Assembly: GCF_014654785.1 (NCBI RefSeq)
Contig: NZ_BNBD01000003.1
Coordinates: 429,732-493,731 of the forward strand
Reading direction: 5' to 3'
DNA: 64,000 nucleotides
Origin: Streptomyces mashuensis
GTDB taxonomy: Bacteria; Actinomycetota; Actinomycetes; Streptomycetales; Streptomycetaceae
A model generated the notes under the pieces. It saw nothing but the letters and a program-made list of their open reading frames with translations, did no database searches and was not told the origin of the DNA. The position numbers and the translations under genes were made by a program. Below, piece after piece: positions 54,169-61,618 of the stretch (the stretch's first letter is position 1; every line of letters starts with the position of its first letter).

Positions 54169-54987
54169 CTACACGGTGACCGCGCGCCGGGCCCGCCGGG
54201 CCTTGGGCACGACCAGCGGCGTGCCCGTCTGCGGGTCGTCGATCACCTGGCAGCGCACCCCGAAGACCCGCTCGACGAGTTCCTCGGTCACCACCTCGGC
54301 GGGCGGCCCCTCGGCGACGACGCGCCCGTCCCGCATCGCGACGAGGTGGGTGGCGTACCGGGCCGCCTGGTTGAGGTCGTGCAGCACCGCGACGAGCGTG
54401 CGGCCCTGTTCCTCGTGGAGGTCGGCGAGCAGGTCGAGCACCTCGATCTGGTGCTGGATGTCGAGGTACGTGGTGGGCTCGTCGAGCAGCAGCAGCGGGG
54501 TGCGCTGGGCCAGGGCCATGGCGATCCACACGCGCTGCCGCTGGCCGCCGGACAGTTCGTCGACGTGCCGGGCGGCCAGCGCGGCCACGCCGGTGGCGGC
54601 CATGGACTCCTGTACGACGCGTTCGTCCTCCGGCGACCACTGGCGCAGCAGGCCCTGGTGGGGGTAGCGGCCGCGGGCGACGAGGTCGGCGACGGTGATG
54701 CCGTCGGGTGCCACGGAGGACTGCGGCAGCAGGCCGAGGGTGCGGGCGACCTTGCGGGCGGGCTGGGAGCCGATGGCCGCGCCGTCCAGGAGGACGCTGC
54801 CGGCGGCCGGCCTGAGCATGCGGGACAGGGCGCGCAGCAGCGTGGACTTGCCGCAGGCGTTGGGGCCGACGATGACGGTGAACGAGTGGTCGGGGACGGC
54901 GACCGAGAGGTTCTCGGCGACGACCCGGCCGTCGTAGGCGAGGGTGACGGCCTCGGCGGTCAGCCGGCTGCCGGTGCGGCTGCTCAC
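54169..54987 (-). CDS. ferric-siderophore ABC transporter ATPase (FecE type)
   Basis: The 272-residue ATPase has Walker A GPNACGKSTLLRAL (about 38-51), the Q-loop, signature LSGGQRQRVWIAMAL (about 144-158), Walker B LLLLDEPTTYLDIQHQIEVLDLLADL and the H-loop AVLHDLNQAARY. This is the FecE/FepC group that drives siderophore import. I chose the GTG at 54987 because AAGGAGAG lies 7-8 nt upstream. A longer form from the ATG at 55056 would overlap the permease stop by ATGA and cannot be excluded. It ends the three-gene transporter operon. Confidence 0.93.
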   Translation of the reverse strand: MSSRTGSRLTAEAVTLAYDGRVVAENLSVAVPDHSFTVIVGPNACGKSTLLRALSRMLRPAAGSVLLDGAAIGSQPARKVARTLGLLPQSSVAPDGITVADLVARGRYPHQGLLRQWSPEDERVVQESMAATGVAALAARHVDELSGGQRQRVWIAMALAQRTPLLLLDEPTTYLDIQHQIEVLDLLADLHEEQGRTLVAVLHDLNQAARYATHLVAMRDGRVVAEGPPAEVVTEELVERVFGVRCQVIDDPQTGTPLVVPKARRARRAVTV

Positions 54988-55052
54988 GGGGTTCTCTCCT
55001 TGTGCGTACGGACGTTTCTGCGATGTCGGCTCCGCTGCCGTCCTCGTCGTGC

Positions 55053-56129
55053 TCATATCCGGCCCGCCCGGCGCTCGGTGTACAGCAGCCACAGCAGGTA
55101 GCAGCCGCCCAGCATCCCGGTGACGGCGCCCACGGGCAGCCGGCCGGCGCCGAAGACCTGCTGGCAGGCCCAGTCGGCGGTGACGAGCAGGGTGGCGCCG
55201 GTGCAGGCGGCGGCGGTGAGGCAGGGGCCCGGGGAGCGGGTGAGGCGGCGGGCGAGTTGCGGGGCGGAGAGGGCGACGAAGGCGATGGGCCCGGCGGCGG
55301 CCGTCGCTGCGGCGGTCAGCAGGACGGCGGCGCCCATGGTGACGATCCGGGTGCGTTCCACGGGCACGCCCAGCGCGTGGGCCGCGTCGTCGCCCATCTC
55401 CAGCATGCGCAGGGGCCGTCCGTGGCCGAGGACGAGGGGCACGAGCACCGCGCAGACCGCCAGCAGCGGCCACACCTGGCTCCAGTCGCGGCCGTTGAGG
55501 GAGCCGACCATCCACACCGTGGCGCGCGCGGCGTCGGTGAGGTTGGCCTTGGTGAGGAGGTAGCCGATGACGGCGGTGAGGACGGCTGCGGCGGCGATGC
55601 CGACGAGCACGAAGCGGTGGCCGTGCACGCCGCGTTTCCACGCCAGCGCGTAGATGGCGGCGCCGGTCAGCAGGCCGCCGGCCACCGAGCCGGCGGCGAC
55701 GGCGGCGGTGCCGCCGTGGAAGAGGACGATGACGAGCAGGGCGCCGGCGGTGGAGCCCTGGGCCAGGCCGATGACGTCGGGGCTGCCCAGCGGGTTGCGG
55801 GAGACGGACTGGAAGACGGCGCCGGCCAGCCCGAGGGCCGTACCGGCGAGCAGGGCGACCAGCACGCGCGGCAGGCGCAGGTCGCGCACGACGAACTCCT
55901 CGGCGGGGGTGCCGCCGCCGGTGAGGGTGCGCAGGACGTCGCCGGGCGGGATGGGGAAGTCGCCGGTGCCGATGAGGGCGACGGAGGCGGTGAGGGCGAC
56001 GGCGAGGAGCAGCAGGACGACGAGCGTGGCGCGGACGTCGAGGCGCAGGGACAGGCCGCCGGCCGTGCGCAGGGCACGCACGGCGGGCCGGGCGCGGGCG
56101 GGGCCGGGGGTGGCGGTGTCGGTGCTCAC
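55053..56129 (-). CDS. siderophore ABC permease, FecD type
   Basis: The 358-residue protein is a FecCD-family permease with about 9-10 membrane segments. It has the family-specific LRLPRVLVALLAGTALGLAGAVFQSVSRNPLGSPDVIGLAQG block (about 85-125, key points RLPR, NPLGSPD) and the ATPase-contact loop near GPIAFVALSAPQLARRL. The GTG start overlaps the upstream permease stop (GTGA), and its own stop overlaps the ATG of the longer ATPase start. It forms a heterodimer channel with the upstream permease. Confidence 0.93.
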   Translation of the reverse strand: MSTDTATPGPARARPAVRALRTAGGLSLRLDVRATLVVLLLLAVALTASVALIGTGDFPIPPGDVLRTLTGGGTPAEEFVVRDLRLPRVLVALLAGTALGLAGAVFQSVSRNPLGSPDVIGLAQGSTAGALLVIVLFHGGTAAVAAGSVAGGLLTGAAIYALAWKRGVHGHRFVLVGIAAAAVLTAVIGYLLTKANLTDAARATVWMVGSLNGRDWSQVWPLLAVCAVLVPLVLGHGRPLRMLEMGDDAAHALGVPVERTRIVTMGAAVLLTAAATAAAGPIAFVALSAPQLARRLTRSPGPCLTAAACTGATLLVTADWACQQVFGAGRLPVGAVTGMLGGCYLLWLLYTERRAGRI

Positions 56130-57196
56130 AGCTGGGCCATCTTCCGGCGGCGTACGAGGTGGACGAAGAGCGGGCCGCCGAGGAAGGCGGTGACGATGCC
56201 GGCCTGCAGTTCGCCGGGGCGGGTGACGACGCGTCCGGCGATGTCGGAGACCAGGACGAGGACGGGGGCCAGCACGGCGGCGTACGGGAGGATCCAGCGC
56301 TGGTCGGGGCCGGTGAAGGTGCGGACGGCGTGCGGCACCATCAGGCCGACGAAGACGATGGGCCCGCAGGCGGCGGTGGCCGCGCCGCACAGCAGGGTGA
56401 CGGCGGCCAGGGCGAGGATGCGGGTGGTGGTCAGCCGGGTGCCCAGGGCGCGGGCCTGGTCGTCGCCGAGCGCGAGGGCGTTGAGGGGGCGGGCGAGGGC
56501 GAGCGCGAGGACGGTGCCGACGGCGATGAACGGCGCGAGCTGGGCGACGACGGTGGCGTTGGCGGAGGCCAGCGAGCCGACGGTCCAGAAGCGCATGCGG
56601 TCCAGGGCGGCGGAGTCGAGGAGCTCGACGGAGAAGACGTAGCCGTTGAGTGCGGCGGTGACGGCGGTGCCGGCCAGCGCCAGGCGCACGGGGGTGGCGG
56701 CGCGGCTGCCGCCGAGGGCGTACACGACGACGGACACGGCGGCGGCCCCGAGGAAGGCGAACCACACGTAGCCGGTGAGGGAGGTGACGCCGAGGAAGGC
56801 GGTGCCGGTGACGACGGCGGCCGCGGCGCCGGCGTTGATGCCGAACAGGCCGGGGTCGGCGAGCGGGTTGCGGGTCAGCGCCTGCATGACGGCGCCCGAC
56901 AGGCCCAGGCCGGCGCCGACGAGGACGCCGAGGAGGGTGCGGGGGACGCGCAGGTCGCGGACGACCACGTCGGTGTCGGTGCCGGTGTGGGCGAACAGCC
57001 CGTGCCAGACCTGGCCGAGCGGGATCGGCTTGGCGCCCACGGCGAGGGACACGAGGGCGGCCAGGACGAGGACGCCGAGGGAGACGGCCAGCCCGGCGGC
57101 GCGTATGACGTCGCGTCGGCGCGATGCGGCCGCGGCTTCGGCTTCGGCGGCCGGGGCGGCGGCGGTACGGGGTGGAGGGGGACTGTCGACCAACAC
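56126..57196 (-). CDS. siderophore ABC permease, FecC type
   Basis: The 356-residue permease begins with a Pro/Ala-rich cytosolic stretch (about 1-30). The FecCD core follows, with LRVPRTLLGVLVGAGLGLSGAVMQALTRNPLADPGLFGINAG and the late GPIVFVGLMVPHAVR loop. The start is a GTG at 57196. TAACCT on the minus strand ends 6 bp before it, so the mRNA is probably leaderless and lies within the iron box. It is the first gene of the three-gene operon and is divergent from the binding protein gene. Confidence 0.92.
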   Translation of the reverse strand: MLVDSPPPPRTAAAPAAEAEAAAASRRRDVIRAAGLAVSLGVLVLAALVSLAVGAKPIPLGQVWHGLFAHTGTDTDVVVRDLRVPRTLLGVLVGAGLGLSGAVMQALTRNPLADPGLFGINAGAAAAVVTGTAFLGVTSLTGYVWFAFLGAAAVSVVVYALGGSRAATPVRLALAGTAVTAALNGYVFSVELLDSAALDRMRFWTVGSLASANATVVAQLAPFIAVGTVLALALARPLNALALGDDQARALGTRLTTTRILALAAVTLLCGAATAACGPIVFVGLMVPHAVRTFTGPDQRWILPYAAVLAPVLVLVSDIAGRVVTRPGELQAGIVTAFLGGPLFVHLVRRRKMAQL

Positions 57197-57200
57197 CCGG

Positions 57201-57219
57201 TTAGGTTAGCCTACCCTCA
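57201..57219. promoter_or_regulatory. iron box (DmdR/IdeR-type) in the divergent siderophore locus
   Basis: TTAGGTTAGCCTACCCTCA matches the Streptomyces DmdR1/IdeR iron box (TTAGGTTAG half perfect, right half degenerate). It lies 4 bp before the permease GTG and 33 bp before the binding-protein ATG, so one site could repress both transcripts when iron is sufficient. Confidence 0.8.
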
Positions 57220-57251
57220 TCCCCATTACCCACGGAGAGAAGCACCACCCC

Positions 57252-58286
57252 ATGAGCACCCCCCGCACCCTCACCCCCACCCGCCGCGGCATTCTCGCCG
57301 CCGGCGGCGCCCTGGGCCTCGGCGCCCTCCTCACCGCCTGCGGGGGCGGCGGCTCATCGGACCCCTCCGGCGACTCCGGCAACGGCACCGGCAAGGGCGA
57401 CGCCTGGTCCTTCAAGGACGACCGCGGCCAGGTCGCGAAGACCCCGCACACCCCCAAGCGCATCGTCGCCTTCACCGGAACCGCCGCCGCCCTCCACGAC
57501 TTCGGCGTCGAGTGCACCGGCGTCTTCGGCCCCACCCTCCTCAAGGACGGCAGGCCCGACCCCCAGGCCGGCGACCTCGACGTCGCCAAGCTCACCGTAC
57601 TGGGCAACACCTGGGGCGAGTTCAACGTCGAGAAGTACGCGGCCCTCCGGCCCGACCTGCTCATCACCAACATGTTCGAGCCGGACGCCCTCTGGTACGT
57701 GCCCGACGACAGCAGGAAGAAGATCCTCGCCCTCGCCCCCGGCGTCGGCCTCACCGCCTCCCGCGTCCCCCTCACCGAGCCCATCAAGCGCTACGCCGAA
57801 CTCGCCGCCTCCCTCGGCGCCGACCTCCGGGCGAAGAAGGTCGTCGACGCCAAGGCCCGCTTCGAGGCCGCCGCCGAACGGCTCCGCAAGGCCGCCAAGG
57901 GCAACCCCGTCAAGGTGATGGCCGCCTCCGGCAGCCCCGACCTGTTCTACGTCTCCAACCCCGCCGTCAACGCCGACCTCATGTACTACCGGCAGCTCGG
58001 CGTCGACCTCGTCGTCCCCCGCAAGCTCGACCAGGGCGGCTACTTCGAGAGCCTCAGCTGGGAGAACGCCGGCACCTACGAGGCCGACGTCATCCTCCTC
58101 GACAGCCGCACCTCCGCCCTCCAGCCCAAGGACCTGGCCGCCAAGCCCACCTGGGCCAAGCTCCCCGCCGTCCAGGCCGGCCAGGTCACCCCCTGGCTCA
58201 GCGAACCCCGCTTCTCCCACGCCGGCTGCGCACCCCTCCTGGAAACCCTGGCCGACGCCGTCGAGAAGGCGAAGAAGACCTCATGA
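57252..58286 (+). CDS. iron-siderophore substrate-binding lipoprotein
   Basis: The 344-residue protein captures the ferric siderophore outside the cell. Arg11-Arg12 with a hydrophobic stretch (TRRGILAAGGALGLG) resembles a Tat signal, and LTAC with Cys30 is the lipobox. A Gly/Ser linker and a type III periplasmic-binding fold follow (KRIVAFTGTAAALHDFGVECTG, LVIPRKLDQGGYFESLSWENAG-type block at about 250). Two lobes joined by a long helix fit the FecB family. The ATG is preceded by CGGAGAGAAG at about 11 nt. It overlaps the reductase gene by ATGA. Confidence 0.93.
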   Translation: MSTPRTLTPTRRGILAAGGALGLGALLTACGGGGSSDPSGDSGNGTGKGDAWSFKDDRGQVAKTPHTPKRIVAFTGTAAALHDFGVECTGVFGPTLLKDGRPDPQAGDLDVAKLTVLGNTWGEFNVEKYAALRPDLLITNMFEPDALWYVPDDSRKKILALAPGVGLTASRVPLTEPIKRYAELAASLGADLRAKKVVDAKARFEAAAERLRKAAKGNPVKVMAASGSPDLFYVSNPAVNADLMYYRQLGVDLVVPRKLDQGGYFESLSWENAGTYEADVILLDSRTSALQPKDLAAKPTWAKLPAVQAGQVTPWLSEPRFSHAGCAPLLETLADAVEKAKKTS

Positions 58287-59104
58287 CCGACCTCCCCTAC
58301 CGGTTCTTCGACCTCCACGTCCTCCGCACCACCCGCGTCAGCCCCTCCCTCGTCCGCGTCACGCTGGGCGGCGAGGGCCTCGGCGACGTCGTCGACGGCG
58401 GCCGCGACCAGCGGTTCAAACTCTTCCTGCCCCAGCCGGGACAGGACACCCCGGTGCTCCCCGAGATCCGCGACGAGACCTGGTACGCCCAGTGGCGCGC
58501 CCAGGACCCCGCCGTACGGGCCGTCATGCGCACCTACACGGTCCGCGCCCTGCGCCACGACCCGGCCGAACTGGACGTGGACTTCGTCCAGCACGGCACC
58601 GGCCACCACAGCGGCCCGGCCTCCCTCTGGTCCCGCACCGCCCGCCCCGGCGACCGCGTCACCGTCCTCGCCCCCGTCGTCGAGGACAACGGCGGCGTCG
58701 ACTTCCGCCCACCGGCGGACACCGACTGGGTCCTCGTCACCGCCGACGCCTCCGCCCTGCCGGCCGCCGCCGGCATCCTGACGTGGCTGCCCGCCGGCAC
58801 ACGCGCGAAGGTCTGGATCGAGGTGGACCACGCGGACGACGTCCAGGACCTCCCCACGGCCGCCGACGCCGACATCACCTGGCTGGTCGGCGACCGGCCC
58901 GTCCTGGACGCCGTCCGCGACGCGCACCTGCCGACGGGCACCCCGTACGCGTGGATCGCCGGCGAGGCCGGCACGGTCCGCGCCCTACGGCGCCACCTGG
59001 TGGGCGACCGCGGCTTCGACAAGCGCGCGATCACGTTCACGGGCTACTGGCGCCGCGGGGCCACGGAGGAGGACCTGCTGGCGGAGCTGACCCCGGCCGA
59101 CTAG
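58283..59104 (+). CDS. siderophore-interacting protein (ferric-siderophore reductase)
   Basis: The 273-residue flavoprotein belongs to the SIP/ViuB group that reduces ferric siderophores to release iron inside the cell. The FAD-binding motif MRTYTVRAL (RxYT) is at about 76-84. A flavodoxin-reductase-like NAD-binding domain follows: VLVTADASALPAAAGIL and YAWIAGEAGTVRALRRHLV near the end. The usual length is 250-290. It is coupled to the binding protein by a 4-bp overlap, completing uptake plus release within the same operon. Confidence 0.92.
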   Translation: MTDLPYRFFDLHVLRTTRVSPSLVRVTLGGEGLGDVVDGGRDQRFKLFLPQPGQDTPVLPEIRDETWYAQWRAQDPAVRAVMRTYTVRALRHDPAELDVDFVQHGTGHHSGPASLWSRTARPGDRVTVLAPVVEDNGGVDFRPPADTDWVLVTADASALPAAAGILTWLPAGTRAKVWIEVDHADDVQDLPTAADADITWLVGDRPVLDAVRDAHLPTGTPYAWIAGEAGTVRALRRHLVGDRGFDKRAITFTGYWRRGATEEDLLAELTPAD

Positions 59105-59141
59105 CCCTCCGGCGTCCCGAGCAACGGGGCCGGGGCCCCCT

Positions 59142-60170
59142 CTACCACCCCAGACGAGCCAGCACCTTGTCCGCGGACAGCCCGCACGCCCCGTCCCCGG
59201 CCTCGCTCCACGCCGCCGCACACAGCGCCCGCAGCGCGTCGACCCGCTCCCCGTCCCCGGACAGCACCAGCTCCCCACCGTCGACAGCCGCGGTCCACCC
59301 CCCGCACCGGAAACCGTCCGGCCCCCCGGCCACCGCGGGGTGCTCCACCAGCAACCCCCGCAGATCCTCCGCGACGAACGTCGGCCGGTGCTCCGGCCGC
59401 GCCGCCAGCAGCTGCGCAGGAGTCGTCACCCCCGTCAGCACCAGCAGCGAGTCCACACCCCCCGCGTACGCCCCCTCGATGTCCGTGTCGAGCCGGTCCC
59501 CCACCACCAGCGGCCGCTCCGCACCCGTCCGCAGGATCGTCTCCCGGTGCATCGGCGGCAGCGGCTTCCCCGCCACCTGCGGCTCCGCACCCGTGGCTAT
59601 CCGCACCGCCTGCACCGCCGCACCGTTCCCCGGCGCGATGCCCCGCGCACTGGGGATCGTCAGGTCGGTGTTCGACGCGAACCACGGCACGCCCCGCGCC
59701 ACCGCGTACGACGCCTCCGCCAGCCGCGACCACGGCATGTCCGGCCCGCCGTAGCCCTGCGCCACCGCCGCCGGGTCGTCGTCCGCCGACTCCACCGGCA
59801 CCAGCCCGCGCTCGCGCAGCGCCACCCGCAGCCCCTCGGCACCGATGACCAGCACCTTCGAGCCCTGCGGCAGCTGATCGGCGATGAGCCGCGCCACCGC
59901 CTGCGCCGACGTGATCACGTCCTCCGGCGCCGCCGGCACCCCGAGCTCCGTCAGATGCCCGGCCACCGCCTCCGGCGTGCGCGCCGCGTTGTTCGTCACG
60001 TACGCCAGGTGCATCCCGCCGTCCCGCGCCGCCGCCAGCGACTCCACGGCGTACGCGATGGCCTCGCCCCCGGCGTACACCACGCCGTCCAGGTCCAGCA
60101 GCGCCGTGTCGTACGCGTCGCCGAGCCTCCGCTCGCTTCCGTCGGGCCCGGTCCGGACGGTCTGGTTCAT
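59142..60170 (-). CDS. HAD-IIA phosphatase (NagD-like)
   Basis: The 342-residue enzyme has the HAD motifs LLDLDGVVYAG (Asp nucleophile, about 20-30), LAYVTNNAART, GKPLPPM and VVGDRLDTDIEGA. A HAD-IIA cap domain lies between motifs II and III. This is the NagD/pNPPase group that dephosphorylates small phosphates. The last 80 residues extend the usual fold and end with a small domain. I chose the ATG at 60170, with GAGAGG 6 nt upstream, over an ATG 13 codons earlier. It is divergent from the DUF1015 gene and convergent with the siderophore reductase. Confidence 0.88.
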   Translation of the reverse strand: MNQTVRTGPDGSERRLGDAYDTALLDLDGVVYAGGEAIAYAVESLAAARDGGMHLAYVTNNAARTPEAVAGHLTELGVPAAPEDVITSAQAVARLIADQLPQGSKVLVIGAEGLRVALRERGLVPVESADDDPAAVAQGYGGPDMPWSRLAEASYAVARGVPWFASNTDLTIPSARGIAPGNGAAVQAVRIATGAEPQVAGKPLPPMHRETILRTGAERPLVVGDRLDTDIEGAYAGGVDSLLVLTGVTTPAQLLAARPEHRPTFVAEDLRGLLVEHPAVAGGPDGFRCGGWTAAVDGGELVLSGDGERVDALRALCAAAWSEAGDGACGLSADKVLARLGW

Positions 60171-60208
60171 GCCGTACCTCTCTGTGCTGAACGTCTCTTC
60201 CCCGATCA

Positions 60209-60236
60209 TTGCTCATCGGGAGAAGCGGCATAACAT
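60209..60236 (+). promoter_or_regulatory. candidate promoter of the DUF1015 gene (leaderless)
   Basis: TTGCTC (60209-60214) and TAACAT (60231-60236) are 16 bp apart, and TAACAT ends 6 bp before the ATG. There is no ribosome-binding site, so a leaderless mRNA is the natural reading. Confidence 0.5.
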
Positions 60237-60242
60237 TTCCTA

Positions 60243-61547
60243 ATGAGCACTGCAGGCCACGCTAACGGCAACGGCGGTCCCGCACGGCAGGGGCTTCGGC
60301 TGACCCCCTTCCGGGGGCTGCGCTACGTCCCCGAGCGCGTCGGCAGTCTCTCGGCGGTCACCTCGCCGCCGTACGACGTCGTCGTACGGCCCGACGGCCT
60401 GCGCCACCTGGAGACCGCGGACCCGCACAACATCGTCCGCCTCATCCTCCCCCAGGCCGCCACCGCCGCCGACCGCCACCGCCAGGCCGCCGAGACGCTG
60501 CGCCGCTGGCAGGACGAACGGATACTGGCCGCCGACCCCGAGCCCGCGCTGTACGTGTACGAGCAGCAGGGCGACGGCATACTCCAGCGCGGCCTCATCG
60601 GAGCGCTGCGCCTCACCCCCCGCGAGGAGGGCGTCGTCCTCCCGCACGAGGACGTCATGCCGCACGTGATCGAGGACCGCGCCGCCCTCATGCGCGACAC
60701 CGGCGCCAACCTCGAACCCCTGCTCTTCTCGTACCGCGGCAACGGCGACAGCACCCGGGGCGCCGCCGAGGTCATCGAACGCGTCATCCGCACCGCGCCC
60801 CTCCTCGCCACGACCACCGACGACGGCTACGCCCACCGCCTGTGGTCCGTGACCGACGCCGCCGACCTGGCCCGCATCGACGAGGACCTGTCGCGACAGC
60901 ACGCCCTGATCGCCGACGGGCACCACCGCTGGGCCACCTACCTGCGGCTGCGCGCCGAACAGCCCGCCCCCGGCCCGTGGGACTTCGGCCTGGTGCTGCT
61001 CGTCGACACCACCCGCTACCCGCTGCGCGTCCGCGCCATCCACCGGCTCCTGCACCGTCTCCCCGTACGGGGCGCCCTGGCCGCCCTCGGCGACGCCTTC
61101 CGCGTCCGCACCCTCGACGGCCCCCTGGAGGCGGCCCTCGACGCCCTCGCCGGGCACTCGGCCGGGCCCGGAAACGCCTTCGTCCTCGCCGGCGACGGCC
61201 GCTTCCACCTGCTGGACCGCCCCGACCCGGCACTACTGGACCGCGCGGTGCCCACGGACCGCCCGCAGGCGTGGCGCGAGCTGGACGCGACGGTGCTGCA
61301 CTCCGTGCTCCTGGAGCACGTGTGGCGGGTCCCGGACGACCCGGAGAACATCGGCTACATCCACGACGCCGAGGCGGCCGTCACCCAGGCCGAGCGCCAG
61401 GGCGGCACGGCCGTGCTCATGCACCCGGTGCACGAGGACGTCGTGCGCGACCTGGCCGAGCAGGGCGTCACGATGCCGCGCAAGTCGACGTCGTTCGGCC
61501 CGAAGCCGGCGACGGGCCTGGTCCTGCGGAGCCTGGCCCTGAGCTGA
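60243..61547 (+). CDS. DUF1015 family protein (SerK-like kinase family)
   Basis: The 434-residue protein is a DUF1015 member. It opens LTPFRGLRYVPERVGSLSAVTSPPYDVV, holds HEDVMPHVIEDRAALMRDTGANLEPLL in the middle and has IADGHHRWATYLRLR at about 225, a conserved His-rich block. Archaeal relatives (SerK) are serine kinases using ADP; whether the bacterial protein has this activity is unknown. Because no Shine-Dalgarno site precedes the ATG, the start rests on the -10 spacing and family homology. It is convergent with the RRDD-repeat gene across a strong terminator. Confidence 0.88.
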   Translation: MSTAGHANGNGGPARQGLRLTPFRGLRYVPERVGSLSAVTSPPYDVVVRPDGLRHLETADPHNIVRLILPQAATAADRHRQAAETLRRWQDERILAADPEPALYVYEQQGDGILQRGLIGALRLTPREEGVVLPHEDVMPHVIEDRAALMRDTGANLEPLLFSYRGNGDSTRGAAEVIERVIRTAPLLATTTDDGYAHRLWSVTDAADLARIDEDLSRQHALIADGHHRWATYLRLRAEQPAPGPWDFGLVLLVDTTRYPLRVRAIHRLLHRLPVRGALAALGDAFRVRTLDGPLEAALDALAGHSAGPGNAFVLAGDGRFHLLDRPDPALLDRAVPTDRPQAWRELDATVLHSVLLEHVWRVPDDPENIGYIHDAEAAVTQAERQGGTAVLMHPVHEDVVRDLAEQGVTMPRKSTSFGPKPATGLVLRSLALS

Positions 61548-61561
61548 GACGACAAGCGACA

Positions 61562-61591
61562 AGGGCGGAACCCCGGCCGGGGTTCCGCCCT
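61562..61591. terminator. bidirectional terminator between DUF1015 and the TPR gene
   Basis: A perfect 30-bp palindrome (61562-61576 with 61577-61591) forms a long hairpin. It is 15 bp after the DUF1015 stop and 28 bp from the TPR-protein stop. Confidence 0.8.
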
Positions 61592-61618
61592 CATTGCGTC
61601 GGCTGTCGACCGTCGACG

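Noticed and set aside
56159..58282. Long N-terminal extension of the siderophore reductase frame
   Set aside because: The upstream part crosses the divergent permease and binding-protein genes in other frames; the true start is the ATG at 58283 that overlaps the previous stop.
54169..59104. Siderophore biosynthesis cluster
   Set aside because: Only uptake and reduction genes are present; no NRPS or NIS synthetase gene is in the window.
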